Positions 19,546 to 28,376 of a DNA stretch of 64,000 nucleotides are shown here, piece by piece. The translations under genes and the position numbers were made by a program. Below the pieces are notes generated by a model. It was not told the DNA's origin, did not search any database, and worked only from the letters and a program-made list of their open reading frames with translations. Every line of letters starts with the position of its first letter. The stretch's first letter is position 1. The DNA comes from Atlantibacter subterraneus (GTDB lineage: Bacteria; Pseudomonadota; Gammaproteobacteria; Enterobacterales; Enterobacteriaceae), in the NCBI RefSeq assembly GCF_007570865.1, contig NZ_VLPS01000004.1:1-64000 (forward strand), given 5' to 3'.

Positions 19546-19713
19546 GGTCTTTTGCCTAAGAGGTCAGATTAAGGCCGCCACAGCGACTCTGATTCACAAT
19601 GGGTCGGAGTATAACACGATCGGTGTATTGAGTGTGCTGCAACGGTTGGAGCCTGAGTCACGTAACGGTATACTGACTGACTTTCCTTTCTGGCGAATGA
19701 ACGACACCCTTAT

Positions 19714-20505
19714 ATGCCTTTTTTCGCACTACTTGCGCTCGTCGCGTACTCCATCAGCCTGGCGCTGATTATTCCCGGCCTGCTTCGAAAGAACAGCGCA
19801 TGGCGTCGTATCGCCATTATTTCCGCAGTGATTGCGCTGATAAGCCACGGTCTGGCGCTGGAAGCGCGCATCTTTCCGGCGGACGGCTCCGGCCAGAACC
19901 TCAGCCTGCTCAACGTTGGCTCGCTGGTAAGTTTACTGATCTGTACCGTAATGACGATTGTCGCCTCGCGCAATCGCGGCTGGCTGCTGCTGCCCATCGT
20001 TTACGCCTTTGCGCTAATCAATCTGGCGTTCGCCAGCTTTATGCCCAACGAATTTATCACTCACCTGGAAACCACGCCGGGGATGATGGTGCATATTGGG
20101 CTGTCGCTGTTTGCCTACGCCACGCTGATTATCGCCGCGCTGTATGCGCTACAGCTGGCGTGGATTGATTACCAGCTTAAGCATAAGAAACTGGCGTTTA
20201 ATAATGAAATGCCGCCGCTGATGACCATTGAGCGTAAAATGTTCCATATCACCCAGGTGGGCGTGGTGCTGCTGACGTTAACGCTCTGCACCGGCCTGTT
20301 CTATATGCACAACCTGTTTAGCCTGGAGAATATCGACAAAGCCGTGCTGTCGATTATCGCCTGGTTTGTGTACATCATTTTACTCTGGGGCCATTTTCAT
20401 GAAGGCTGGCGCGGGCGTCGCGTCGTATGGTTTAACGTGGCGGGTGCTGCCTTGTTAACGCTGGCTTACTTCGGCAGCCGCGTTATCCAGGAATTCGCTG
20501 GCTAA
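19714..20505 (+). CDS. ypjD: Inner membrane protein YpjD (cytochrome c assembly-like)
   Basis: This 263-residue, eight-segment inner membrane protein belongs to the CcmC/CcsA-like cytochrome c assembly family and matches E. coli YpjD in length. It has the family arrangement of several His residues near membrane boundaries (SHGLALEA near 44, MMVHIGLSLFAYA near 124, WGHFHEGW near 230). Its exact job is not settled; a link with the neighbouring corB in magnesium or cobalt handling has been suggested, and the two lie 13 bp apart here. The divergent ffh lies upstream. Confidence 0.9.
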   Translation: MPFFALLALVAYSISLALIIPGLLRKNSAWRRIAIISAVIALISHGLALEARIFPADGSGQNLSLLNVGSLVSLLICTVMTIVASRNRGWLLLPIVYAFALINLAFASFMPNEFITHLETTPGMMVHIGLSLFAYATLIIAALYALQLAWIDYQLKHKKLAFNNEMPPLMTIERKMFHITQVGVVLLTLTLCTGLFYMHNLFSLENIDKAVLSIIAWFVYIILLWGHFHEGWRGRRVVWFNVAGAALLTLAYFGSRVIQEFAG

Positions 20506-20518
20506 CTAAGGATCTCCC

Positions 20519-21805
20519 CTGGAACATATCTCGACTACCACGCTAATCGTCTCCCTGATCGTAATGGTCGTGGTTTCAGCCTATTTTTCAGGCTCGGAAA
20601 CCGGCATGATGACGCTTAACCGCTACCGGCTACGTCATCTTGCCAAACAGGGCAACCGCGCCGCCCGGCGCGTTGAAAAACTGCTGCGCAAGCCTGACCG
20701 CCTGATTAGCCTGGTGCTGATCGGCAATAACCTGGTCAATATTCTCGCCTCGGCCATCGCCACTATCGTCGGCATGCGCCTGTACGGCAACGCGGGCGTG
20801 GCGATCGCCACCGGCGTGCTCACCTTTGTGGTGCTGGTATTCGCCGAAGTGCTGCCGAAAACTATCGCCGCCCTGTATCCCGAAAAAGTCGCCTTTCCCA
20901 GCAGCGTACTGCTTGGCCCGCTGCAAATCGTGATGATGCCGCTGGTGTGGCTGCTGAATACCGTCACGCGCATCCTGATGCGTATGGTGGGGATTAAAGT
21001 GGATAACGTGGTGAGCGCGGCGCTGAGCAAAGACGAGCTGCGCACCATCGTGAACGAATGCCGCTCGCAGATTTCCCGGCGCAACCAGGACATGCTGCTG
21101 TCGGTGCTGGATCTTGAAAAAGTCAGCGTCAACGACATCATGGTGCCGCGTAGCGATATCGTCGGGATTGATATTAATGACGACTGGAAATCCATTGTCC
21201 GCCAGCTTACTCACTCGCCCCATGGCCGCATCGTGCTGTATCGGGATTCGCTGGACGACGCCATCAGTATGCTGCGGGTGCGCGAAGCGTACCGCCTGAT
21301 GACCGAGAAGCAGGAATTTACTAAAGAGATGCTGCTGCGCGCCTCCGATGAGATTTACTACGTGCCGGAAGGCACGCCGCTCAGCACTCAACTGATCAAA
21401 TTCCAGCGTAATAAAAAGAAAGTCGGCCTGGTGGTGGATGAGTATGGTGATATCCAGGGCCTGGTGACCGTGGAAGATATTCTGGAAGAGATCGTAGGAG
21501 ACTTTACCACCTCTATGTCGCCTACTCTTGCGGAAGAAGTGACGCCGCAAAACGACGGCTCGGTGATTATCGAAGGCGGCGCGAGCATCCGCGAAATCAA
21601 TAAAGCCTTCAACTGGCATCTGCCGGAAGAGGAAGCGCGCACCGTCAACGGCATGCTGCTGGAAGCGCTGGAAGAGATCCCTGCCAACGGCACCCGGGTG
21701 CGCATCGCCCAGTACGATATCGATATTCTGGACGTGCAGGACAATATGATCCGCCAGGTGCGGGTGATACCGATAAAACCGCTGCGCCAGAGCGTAGAGG
21801 AGTAA
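20519..21805 (+). CDS. corB: CorB/YfjD, CNNM-family transport protein (CTG start)
   Basis: CorB is an inner membrane protein of the CNNM/CorC family linked to magnesium and cobalt resistance. It has a DUF21 membrane domain (about 1-180, with YFSGSETGMM), a pair of CBS domains (about 200-325) and a C-terminal CorC_HlyC domain. The first ATG is at 20564. However, E. coli CorB starts MEHISTTTLI, and here codons for EHISTTTLIVSLIV run in frame directly after a CTG at 20519. An in-frame stop lies four codons upstream, and AGGA lies 7 bp before the CTG. Starting there gives 428 residues, the E. coli length, and completes the first membrane helix. I therefore infer a rare CTG start. Confidence 0.88.
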   Translation: MEHISTTTLIVSLIVMVVVSAYFSGSETGMMTLNRYRLRHLAKQGNRAARRVEKLLRKPDRLISLVLIGNNLVNILASAIATIVGMRLYGNAGVAIATGVLTFVVLVFAEVLPKTIAALYPEKVAFPSSVLLGPLQIVMMPLVWLLNTVTRILMRMVGIKVDNVVSAALSKDELRTIVNECRSQISRRNQDMLLSVLDLEKVSVNDIMVPRSDIVGIDINDDWKSIVRQLTHSPHGRIVLYRDSLDDAISMLRVREAYRLMTEKQEFTKEMLLRASDEIYYVPEGTPLSTQLIKFQRNKKKVGLVVDEYGDIQGLVTVEDILEEIVGDFTTSMSPTLAEEVTPQNDGSVIIEGGASIREINKAFNWHLPEEEARTVNGMLLEALEEIPANGTRVRIAQYDIDILDVQDNMIRQVRVIPIKPLRQSVEE

Positions 21806-21830
21806 AAAAACCCGCCGGTCGGCGGGTTTT
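21803..21830. terminator. Shared terminator between convergent corB and grpE
   Basis: The stem CCCGCCG/CGGCGGG is flanked by an A-run and a T-run, so it can act in both directions. Confidence 0.85.
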
Positions 21831-21838
21831 CATTATGA

Positions 21839-22429
21839 TCAGGCTTTCGCCTTCGCTACGGTCACCATCGCGGCGCGAATGGTGCGGCCATTCAGGGTGT
21901 AGCCTTTTTGCATCACCATCAGCACATTGCCAGGCGCAACGTCCTCAGACTCTACCATAGCAATCGCCTGATGCACGTTCGGATCGAGCGGAACGTTGGT
22001 ATCGGCAATAACCTCAACGCCGAACTTACGCACCACATCCAGCATGGATTTCAGGGTCAGCTCGATGCCTTCAATCATGGCGCTCATATCCGGGTTGGCT
22101 TTATCCGCCACTTCCAGCGCGCGATCCAGGCTATCGATCACCGGCAGCAGTTCGTTGACGAATTTCTCAAGCGCAAATTTATGCGCTTTTTCAACATCCT
22201 GCTCGGTGCGACGACGCATATTGTCGACTTCGGCTTTAGAACGTAACACCGCGTCACGCTCGCGCTGTTGAACTTCCGCTAGCTGCGCCTGCAGGTTCGC
22301 AATCTGTTCATCGCGCGGATCCACCTGTTCAGCCGTTTCTGCGGTTTCCACGTCTACCGCCTCGTGCTGTTCCGTGATGACCTCTTCCGGGGCTTGCCCG
22401 TCAGGCGTTTTCTGTTCTTTACTACTCAT
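21839..22429 (-). CDS. grpE: DnaK nucleotide exchange factor GrpE
   Basis: GrpE releases ADP from DnaK and acts as a thermosensor through its long dimeric helices. The 196-residue product has an acidic, variable N-terminus, a long coiled coil (about 35-135) and a C-terminal beta domain ([17 protein letters not shown]). The start MSSKEQ at 22429 with a GAGAA site agrees with E. coli; an in-frame start 24 bp upstream adds residues not seen in the family. A sigma-32 promoter lies upstream, linking it with clpB in the same stress response. Confidence 0.98.
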   Translation of the reverse strand: MSSKEQKTPDGQAPEEVITEQHEAVDVETAETAEQVDPRDEQIANLQAQLAEVQQRERDAVLRSKAEVDNMRRRTEQDVEKAHKFALEKFVNELLPVIDSLDRALEVADKANPDMSAMIEGIELTLKSMLDVVRKFGVEVIADTNVPLDPNVHQAIAMVESEDVAPGNVLMVMQKGYTLNGRTIRAAMVTVAKAKA

Positions 22430-22475
22430 GAAATTCTCCGCGTTTCTTAGCATTCAACTCGCTGGTTCGCTTATT

Positions 22476-22501
22476 ATGGGGATCAGTTTACGGGTTTCAA
22501 G
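22476..22501 (-). promoter_or_regulatory. sigma-32 heat-shock promoter of grpE
   Basis: On the minus strand CTTGAA (22496-22501), a 14-bp spacer and CCCCAT (22476-22481) followed by AAT match the sigma-32 consensus exactly. It lies in the grpE-nadK divergent region, 47 bp before the grpE start. Confidence 0.9.
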
Positions 22502-22549
22502 GGAACCGGGCAGATTGTCGCTGGCTAAATCACAAAGGATCACCAGAAA

Positions 22550-23428
22550 ATGAATAAACATTTCAATTGCATTGGTATTGTTGGGCATCCCCGTCACCCA
22601 ACCGCGCTCACCACGCATGAAATGCTCTGGCGATGGCTTAGTGAAAAAGGCTATGAAGTCATCATTGAGCAACAAATCGCGCACGAGCTCAAGCTTAAAG
22701 GCGTCAAAACCGGCACGCTGGCAGAAATAGGCCAACAGGCGGATCTCGCTGTGGTGGTCGGCGGGGACGGCAATATGCTGGGCGCGGCGCGGGTGCTGGC
22801 GCGTTACGACATCAAAGTTATCGGCATCAACCGCGGTAATCTCGGCTTCCTCACTGACCTCGACCCGGACAACGCCCAGCAGCAGCTGGCGGACGTACTA
22901 GAAGGGCATTACATCGCTGAAAAACGCTTTTTGCTGGAAACCCAGGTATGCCAACAGGATTGCCAGAAGCGCATCAGCACCGCTATTAATGAGGTGGTGC
23001 TGCATCCCGGCAAAGTGGCGCATATGATCGAGTTTGAAGTCTATATTGACGAGAAATTCGCGTTTTCTCAGCGTTCCGACGGATTAATTATCTCTACCCC
23101 GACCGGGTCCACCGCCTATTCGCTCTCTGCGGGCGGGCCAATTCTGACCCCCTCCCTGGATGCCATCACCCTGGTGCCAATGTTTCCGCATACGCTCTCC
23201 GCGCGCCCGCTGGTGATTAACAGCAGCAGCACTATTCGGCTGCGTTTTTCGCATATGAGCAGCGATTTAGAAGTGAGCTGCGACAGCCAAATCGCCCTGC
23301 CGATCCAGGAAGGCGAAGACGTTTTAATCCGCCGCTGTGACTATCACCTTAATCTGATCCATCCGAAAGATTACAGCTATTTCAACACGCTAAGCTCCAA
23401 GTTGGGGTGGTCAAAAAAATTATTCTGA
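22550..23428 (+). CDS. nadK: NAD kinase
   Basis: NadK phosphorylates NAD+ to NADP+ and is the only source of NADP in these bacteria. The 292-residue protein has the same length as in E. coli, the catalytic GGDGN at 71-75 and the NAD-site segment [16 protein letters not shown] near 183-198. It is divergent from grpE and reads in the same direction as recN, which starts 85 bp later with its own control sites. Confidence 0.98.
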   Translation: MNKHFNCIGIVGHPRHPTALTTHEMLWRWLSEKGYEVIIEQQIAHELKLKGVKTGTLAEIGQQADLAVVVGGDGNMLGAARVLARYDIKVIGINRGNLGFLTDLDPDNAQQQLADVLEGHYIAEKRFLLETQVCQQDCQKRISTAINEVVLHPGKVAHMIEFEVYIDEKFAFSQRSDGLIISTPTGSTAYSLSAGGPILTPSLDAITLVPMFPHTLSARPLVINSSSTIRLRFSHMSSDLEVSCDSQIALPIQEGEDVLIRRCDYHLNLIHPKDYSYFNTLSSKLGWSKKLF

Positions 23429-23445
23429 AACCGCACTCCCCTCTT

Positions 23446-23487
23446 TACTGTATAAGGAACCAGTATATACTGTATGCATAAACAGCA
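23446..23487 (+). promoter_or_regulatory. Two LexA boxes upstream of recN
   Basis: Two CTG-N10-CAG sites occur: CTG at 23448-23450 with CAG at 23461-23463, and CTG at 23470-23472 with CAG at 23483-23485. Both have TACTGTAT on the left side and T/A-rich centres. They are 22 bp apart, two helical turns, suggesting side-by-side binding. E. coli recN is among the most strongly LexA-repressed SOS genes. Confidence 0.9.
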
Positions 23488-23513
23488 ATGTTCTTTTATA
23501 CAGGAAAGCGGTT

Positions 23514-25175
23514 ATGCTGGCACAACTGACCATCAGCAATTTCGCTATTGTTCGTGAACTTGAAATCGACTTTCACGGCGGGATGACCGCCATTACGGGT
23601 GAAACCGGCGCGGGTAAATCCATCGCGATTGACGCGCTCGGCCTGTGCCTGGGCGGCCGCGCAGAAGCCGATATGGTGCGCGCTGGCGCATCCCGTGCCG
23701 ATCTCTGCGCCCGTTTCTCGTTAAAAGATACCCCTGCCGCCCTGCGCTGGCTGGAAGAAAACCAGCTTGAAGACGGAAGTGAGTGCCTGCTTCGCCGCGT
23801 AATCAGCAGCGATGGGCGTTCGCGCGGTTTTATCAACGGCACTGCGGTCCCGTTGTCGCAGCTGCGCGAACTGGGCCAGTTGCTGATTCAAATTCACGGC
23901 CAGCACGCCCATCAGCTGCTGCTCAAGCCTGAACATCAACGCACTCTGTTGGACGGTTACGGCGGTGAGCATGCGCTTACCCAGCAAATGGCCCAGCACT
24001 ATCGCCAGTGGCATCAAAGCTGCCGCGATCTGGCCGCCCACCAGCAGCAGAGCCAGGATCGCGCCGCGCGCGCCGAGCTGCTGCAATACCAGCTAAAAGA
24101 GCTTAATGAATTCTCCCCGCAGCCGGGCGAATACGAGCAGATCGATGCCGAATACAAACGCCTGGCCAATAGCGGCCAGCTGCTCTCTTCCGGGCAGCAG
24201 GCGCTACAGCTGATTGCCGATGGCGAAGACGCCAATATTCAAAGCCAGCTCTATTCGGCCCGCCAGTTGCTTACCGAGCTGGCCGGGATGGATGAAAAGC
24301 TGTCCGGCGTACTGGATATGCTGGAAGAAGCGGCAATCCAGCTAACCGAGGCCGGTGATGAGCTGCGCCACTACTGCGATCGTCTGGATATGGATCCAAA
24401 CCGCCTGTATGAACTGGAGCAACGCCTCTCCCGGCAAATCAACCTGGCGCGCAAGCACCGTATCGCGCCGGAAGCGCTGCCTGCGTTTCATCAAAGCCTG
24501 CTGGATGAGCAAGCCCTGCTTGATGGCCAGGCCGATTCGCTGGAAGCCTTAACCGAAGCGGTGGCCGCACATCATAAGCTGGCGCTGGAAACGGCGAAAA
24601 AACTGCATGATAGCCGCCGCGTCTATGCCAACGAGCTGAGCCAGTTGATTACCGAAAGTATGCACTTACTTTCCATGCCACATGGTCGTTTAAGCATTGA
24701 GGTGGTATTTGAAGAAAACCATCTGACCGCCGATGGTGCCGATCGCATCGACTTCCGCGTTACCACCAACCCGGGCCAGCCGTTGCAGCCGCTGGCGAAA
24801 GTGGCATCCGGCGGCGAGCTTTCCCGCATCGCGCTGGCGATTCAGGTGATCACTGCCCGTAAGATGGAAACTCCGGCGCTGATTTTCGATGAAGTGGACG
24901 TGGGGATCAGCGGCCCGACGGCGGCGATTGTCGGCAAAATGCTGCGTCAGTTAGGCGAATCCACCCAGGTGATGTGCGTGACCCACCTGCCGCAGGTGGC
25001 GGGCTGTGGGCATCAACACTTCTTTGTCAGCAAAGAAACCGACGGCGCAATGACGGAAACCCACATGCAACCGCTGGACAAGCGCGCGCGTCTGCAAGAA
25101 CTGGCGCGTTTACTTGGCGGCAGCGAAGTGACTCGTAATACGCTGGCCAATGCCCGCGAACTGTTAGCGGCCTGA
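23514..25175 (+). CDS. recN: DNA repair protein RecN
   Basis: RecN is an SMC-like ATPase that tethers broken DNA ends and sister chromosomes during double-strand-break repair. The 553-residue protein equals E. coli RecN. It has Walker A GETGAGKS at 29-36, two coiled-coil stretches (about 150-220 and 300-390), the signature [13 protein letters not shown] and Walker [13 protein letters not shown]. The ATG at 23514 follows the two LexA boxes by 26 bp, so transcription should be SOS-controlled. Confidence 0.98.
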   Translation: MLAQLTISNFAIVRELEIDFHGGMTAITGETGAGKSIAIDALGLCLGGRAEADMVRAGASRADLCARFSLKDTPAALRWLEENQLEDGSECLLRRVISSDGRSRGFINGTAVPLSQLRELGQLLIQIHGQHAHQLLLKPEHQRTLLDGYGGEHALTQQMAQHYRQWHQSCRDLAAHQQQSQDRAARAELLQYQLKELNEFSPQPGEYEQIDAEYKRLANSGQLLSSGQQALQLIADGEDANIQSQLYSARQLLTELAGMDEKLSGVLDMLEEAAIQLTEAGDELRHYCDRLDMDPNRLYELEQRLSRQINLARKHRIAPEALPAFHQSLLDEQALLDGQADSLEALTEAVAAHHKLALETAKKLHDSRRVYANELSQLITESMHLLSMPHGRLSIEVVFEENHLTADGADRIDFRVTTNPGQPLQPLAKVASGGELSRIALAIQVITARKMETPALIFDEVDVGISGPTAAIVGKMLRQLGESTQVMCVTHLPQVAGCGHQHFFVSKETDGAMTETHMQPLDKRARLQELARLLGGSEVTRNTLANARELLAA

Positions 25176-25188
25176 TGACTTCTCCGGC

Positions 25189-25211
25189 GGTGCGCGAGAC
25201 TAACGCGCACC
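25189..25211 (+). terminator. GC-rich hairpin after recN
   Basis: GGTGCGCG pairs perfectly with CGCGCACC around a seven-base loop, 13 bp after the recN stop. There is no T-run, so intrinsic termination is uncertain. Confidence 0.4.
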
Positions 25212-25388
25212 GTTGGTCAAATTACCACCAAGTCTCCCGGTGAAAATCCGTTATAGCGACTTTTCACCAACTTTTTTCCACTCTCGCGGTCATACTGAAG
25301 CGCCTAAGGTTTTAAACTGGCTGAAGGTTTATTATTATCGGCAAATTATCCATGAGCCACAGACTGCTCGGGCCCGAAAAGGAATCAC

Positions 25389-25733
25389 ATGACTATGCGC
25401 TGTAAAACGCTGACTGCTGCTGCGGCGGCCCTTCTGATGCTAACCGCTGGTTGTTCCACTCTGGAGCGAGTGGTGTACCGCCCGGACATCAACCAGGGTA
25501 ACTACCTGACCACCAACGACGTATCGAAAATCCGCGTCGGGATGACACAACAGCAGGTTGCGTATGCACTGGGCACCCCAATGATGAGCGACCCGTTCGG
25601 CACCAATACCTGGTTTTACGTGTTCCGCCAGCAACCAGGCCATGAAAGCGTCACGCAGCAAACGCTGACGCTGACCTTCAATAGCAGCGGCGTGCTGACC
25701 AACATTGATAACAAACCCGCGCTAACCAAATAA
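25389..25733 (+). CDS. bamE: Outer membrane assembly lipoprotein BamE (SmpA)
   Basis: BamE is the small lipoprotein of the BAM complex that binds BamD and modulates BamA. The 114-residue product has lipobox LTAGC (Cys22 from this start) and the SmpA/OmlA fold ([31 protein letters not shown]). Two ATGs occur two codons apart. The first (25389) has AAGGA at ideal spacing, whereas the E. coli form corresponds to the second (25395). The mature lipoprotein is the same from either. An intrinsic terminator follows. Confidence 0.97.
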   Translation: MTMRCKTLTAAAAALLMLTAGCSTLERVVYRPDINQGNYLTTNDVSKIRVGMTQQQVAYALGTPMMSDPFGTNTWFYVFRQQPGHESVTQQTLTLTFNSSGVLTNIDNKPALTK

Positions 25734-25759
25734 TTCCTTTGCAGGGGTTATCTGAAACG

Positions 25760-25787
25760 AAAAAGGTGCCTGATGGCACCTTTTTTA
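25760..25787 (+). terminator. bamE terminator
   Basis: AAAAAGGTGCC pairs with GGCACCTTTTTT around TGAT. The A-run and T-run on the two sides also allow use by the convergent rnfH. Confidence 0.85.
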
Positions 25788-25809
25788 TTGTTCAGGAAAA
25801 CGGTTAGCG

Positions 25810-26100
25810 CTACTTCTTAGCGGCTTTTTCCGCGCGCTGGCGGCGCAGCTCTTTCGGATCGGCGATTAATGGCCGGTAGATTTCCACCCGGTCGCCATCG
25901 GACAGCACGTCGGTGAGTTTCACCGGCCTGCTGTAAATTCCCACCTTATTTTTTGCCAGATCGATATCGGTACGCAGCGCCAGCAGGCCCGAGGCGTGGA
26001 TCGCCTGCTCGACCGTTGCGCCCTCTTCCAGCGTCACGCGCCGCAGATACTGCTTTTCCGGCAGCGCGTAAGCCACTTCAACCGCGATCTTAGCTGGCAC
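25810..26100 (-). CDS. rnfH: RnfH family ubiquitin-like protein
   Basis: RnfH is a small beta-grasp (ubiquitin-like) protein of unclear role, named for its association with Rnf genes in other bacteria. The 96-residue product matches E. coli YfjF in length. The start is a GTG at 26100, with AGAGG six bases upstream, inside the last codons of ratA and overlapping it by 11 bp. A longer reading from 26184 adds residues that merely translate ratA out of frame. It is coupled to ratA, as in E. coli. Confidence 0.93.
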   Translation of the reverse strand: MPAKIAVEVAYALPEKQYLRRVTLEEGATVEQAIHASGLLALRTDIDLAKNKVGIYSRPVKLTDVLSDGDRVEIYRPLIADPKELRRQRAEKAAKK

Positions 26101-26527
26101 TGTAAACCTCTTTCGCCCGGGCTGAGAACGCCTGAACCATACTGCCTGCCAGCTCTTTAAATACCCGGCCAAACGCCAGTTCAATCAGCTTGCTGGTGAA
26201 CTCGAAATCAAGCTGGAACTCAATCCGGCACGCTTCCGGGCTGAGCGGGGTAAATTTCCAGCCGCCCATCAGGCGTTTAAACGGCCCATCCACCAGATGC
26301 ATTAAAATGCTCTGGTTGCTGGTCAGGGTGTTACGGGTGGTGAACGTTTTGCTGATCCCGGCTTTCGAGACTTCCACCGCCGCCGTCATTTGCGTCGCGG
26401 AGGCTTCAAGCACCCGGCTGCCCACGCAGCCTGGTAAAAATTCCGGATAGGATTTCACATCATTCACTAATTGATACATCTGCTCGGCGCTGTATGGCAC
26501 CAGGGCAGTGCGGCTAATCTGAGGCAT
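26090..26527 (-). CDS. ratA: RatA/PasT, START-like ribosome association protein
   Basis: RatA is a START/polyketide-cyclase-like protein. The E. coli protein is reported both to block 70S formation and, as PasT, to influence persistence and respiration; it resembles mitochondrial Coq10. The 145-residue product runs from [20 protein letters not shown] and has the SRPBCC fold. The start at 26527 has an AGGAAA site; an in-frame start 39 bp upstream is less conserved. It overlaps rnfH by 11 bp. Confidence 0.93.
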   Translation of the reverse strand: MPQISRTALVPYSAEQMYQLVNDVKSYPEFLPGCVGSRVLEASATQMTAAVEVSKAGISKTFTTRNTLTSNQSILMHLVDGPFKRLMGGWKFTPLSPEACRIEFQLDFEFTSKLIELAFGRVFKELAGSMVQAFSARAKEVYSAS

Positions 26528-26678
26528 AGCGTTTCCTGTCGTTCTGCAACCTGCCAAGAATAGCATTTATCCTGGGTGAAACAAAAACTCTCCGGCCTAA
26601 GACGTGCTACTATAACGGCTTTCCGCCCCTGTGGATGGGGTGTTTTTTAAGGTCGGATTACGTATACTGAGTGCCATT

Positions 26679-27161
26679 ATGACGAAGAAAAAAGCACACA
26701 AACCTGGTTCTGCCACTATCGCGCTCAACAAACGCGCCCGTCACGAATACTTTATCGAAGACGAATTTGAAGCAGGCCTCGCCCTTCAGGGCTGGGAAGT
26801 AAAATCCCTACGCGCCGGTAAAGCCAACATTGGCGACAGCTATGTCATCCTGAAAGACGGTGAAGCGTTCCTGTTTGGTGCCAACTTTACCCCACTTAAC
26901 GTTGCCTCCACGCACGTGGTCTGCGATCCGACACGTACCCGTAAGCTGCTGCTGAATCAGCGCGAACTCGACAATTTGTATGGCCGCATCAACCGCGAAG
27001 GTTATACCGTGGTTGCCCTGTCGCTGTACTGGAAGAACGCCTGGTGCAAAGTCAAAATCGGCGTAGCGAAAGGTAAGAAACAGCACGACAAGCGCTCGGA
27101 TGTTAAAGAGCGCGAGTGGCAGGTGGATAAAGCCCGCATTATGAAAAACGCGGGTCGCTAA
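26679..27161 (+). CDS. smpB: tmRNA-binding protein SmpB
   Basis: SmpB binds the tRNA-like domain of tmRNA and enters stalled ribosomes with it for trans-translation. The 160-residue product has the OB-fold core ([20 protein letters not shown] at about 32-51) and the basic C-terminal tail ([19 protein letters not shown]). Length equals that of E. coli. In E. coli ssrA follows closely; here 17 kb of adhesin locus separates smpB from its RNA partner at 44948. Confidence 0.98.
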   Translation: MTKKKAHKPGSATIALNKRARHEYFIEDEFEAGLALQGWEVKSLRAGKANIGDSYVILKDGEAFLFGANFTPLNVASTHVVCDPTRTRKLLLNQRELDNLYGRINREGYTVVALSLYWKNAWCKVKIGVAKGKKQHDKRSDVKEREWQVDKARIMKNAGR

Positions 27162-27168
27162 TCTCCTC

Positions 27169-27196
27169 AAATCCCAACCCTGCGGTTGGGATTTTT
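27169..27196. terminator. Terminator between smpB and the secretion operon
   Basis: AAATCCCAACC pairs with GGTTGGGATTT around a four-base loop, with a T-run on the right. It serves smpB and, read on the other strand, the end of the type I secretion operon. Confidence 0.85.
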
Positions 27197-27197
27197 A

Positions 27198-28367
27198 TTA
27201 TCGCTCTCTTAACGCCTCCTTCACCTTGTTCAGCGGCTTGATTAAATAATCGAGCACCGTTTTCTGACCGGTCTTTATCTCCACGCTCGCCACCATCCCC
27301 GGCAAAATCGGGAAGCGTTTGCCGCTACGGTTCTCCAGCTCGGCGTGGTCGGTGCGCACATACACCCGGTAGTAAAACTGGTCGCGCTGTACCTCATCCT
27401 GAAGGGTATCCGGCGAAACGATTTCCACTTTGCCGTCCAGGTTGCCGTAGATGGATGAATCATAGGCCGTCACTTTGACCGTCGCGGGCAGGCCGGGGCG
27501 GATATAGGCGATATCGCGCGGGTTGATGCGCGTTTCGATCAGCAGTTTGTCCTCCAGCGGCACGATCTCCATCAGCTTGCCGCCGGGCTGGAGCACGCCC
27601 CCCACGGTAGTCACCTGGATATCTTTTACCACCCCGCGCACCGGCGAATAGAGCGTGGCGCGATCCAGCTGATCGGCTTTTCCGGCCATCGCCTGGATCT
27701 GCGCGTCCAGATCGGCATCGTTCTTCACCTGCTCCTCCCTGGCGCGCACCGCGTACTGGTTACGCGCTTCGTCGATCTTGCCGCGCAGCTCCGCGACCTG
27801 GCGTTGCAGGCGGATCACTTCCACCTGCCCTGCCGCCCCCTTCGCCACCAGCGGCTGGGTCATGCGGATTTCAGCGTTGATCAGCTCCAGCGTTTTTTGC
27901 AGGTTGGATACCGTCTCGTTGAGATTACGCCGCCGCGATTCATACAATTGGCGTTCGCGCGCCACCAGGTTCGGCTCGCGCATCGACTCCGCGCTGAATT
28001 TCAGCGGTTCGCCGGTAAGCTCGGCGCGCAGCCGCTCGCTGGAGGCCCGCAGCGCCCTGGCCCGCGCCGCCGCTTCGCCGTAGTTAGACTGAAAACGCGT
28101 CGGATCAAGCCGCGCCAGCATCTGGCCCTGCTCGACAATATCCCCCTCCTGCACCAGCAGCGCGTTGACGATCCCACCGTCGAGGCTTTCAATCACCTGC
28201 GCATGGCTGGAAGGCGTGACTTTACCGGTTCCGACGGTCACTTCATCCAGCATGGCGAACCACGCCCAGGCAAAAAACACCACCAGCCCGATCAGCGACA
28301 GCCAGATCACCGACGAGTAAAAGCGCCCCTGACGCGCCAGATCTTCCTCAAGAGTAAGTTGACTCAT
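27198..28367 (-). CDS. Type I secretion membrane fusion protein (HlyD/LapC family)
   Basis: This 389-residue periplasmic adaptor links the ABC exporter in the inner membrane to the TolC-like channel. It has one membrane segment near 20-38 (FYSSVIWLSLIGLVVFFAWAW region), a lipoyl-like half motif (LVQEGDIVEQGQMLARLDP), a long coiled coil (about 100-220) and a C-terminal beta-barrel. The end, KTVLDYLIKPLNKVKEALRER, is typical of HlyD-type proteins. It is the last gene of the locus, starting 9 bp after the ABC gene. In Salmonella the equivalent gene is called bapD; I leave the symbol empty because naming varies. Confidence 0.9.
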   Translation of the reverse strand: MSQLTLEEDLARQGRFYSSVIWLSLIGLVVFFAWAWFAMLDEVTVGTGKVTPSSHAQVIESLDGGIVNALLVQEGDIVEQGQMLARLDPTRFQSNYGEAAARARALRASSERLRAELTGEPLKFSAESMREPNLVARERQLYESRRRNLNETVSNLQKTLELINAEIRMTQPLVAKGAAGQVEVIRLQRQVAELRGKIDEARNQYAVRAREEQVKNDADLDAQIQAMAGKADQLDRATLYSPVRGVVKDIQVTTVGGVLQPGGKLMEIVPLEDKLLIETRINPRDIAYIRPGLPATVKVTAYDSSIYGNLDGKVEIVSPDTLQDEVQRDQFYYRVYVRTDHAELENRSGKRFPILPGMVASVEIKTGQKTVLDYLIKPLNKVKEALRER

Positions 28368-28376
28368 CCTGTCTCC

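Noticed and set aside
20630-21619. 329-codon frame opposite corB
   Set aside because: Shadow of a conserved gene; composition rich in His and Gln as expected from reverse reading.
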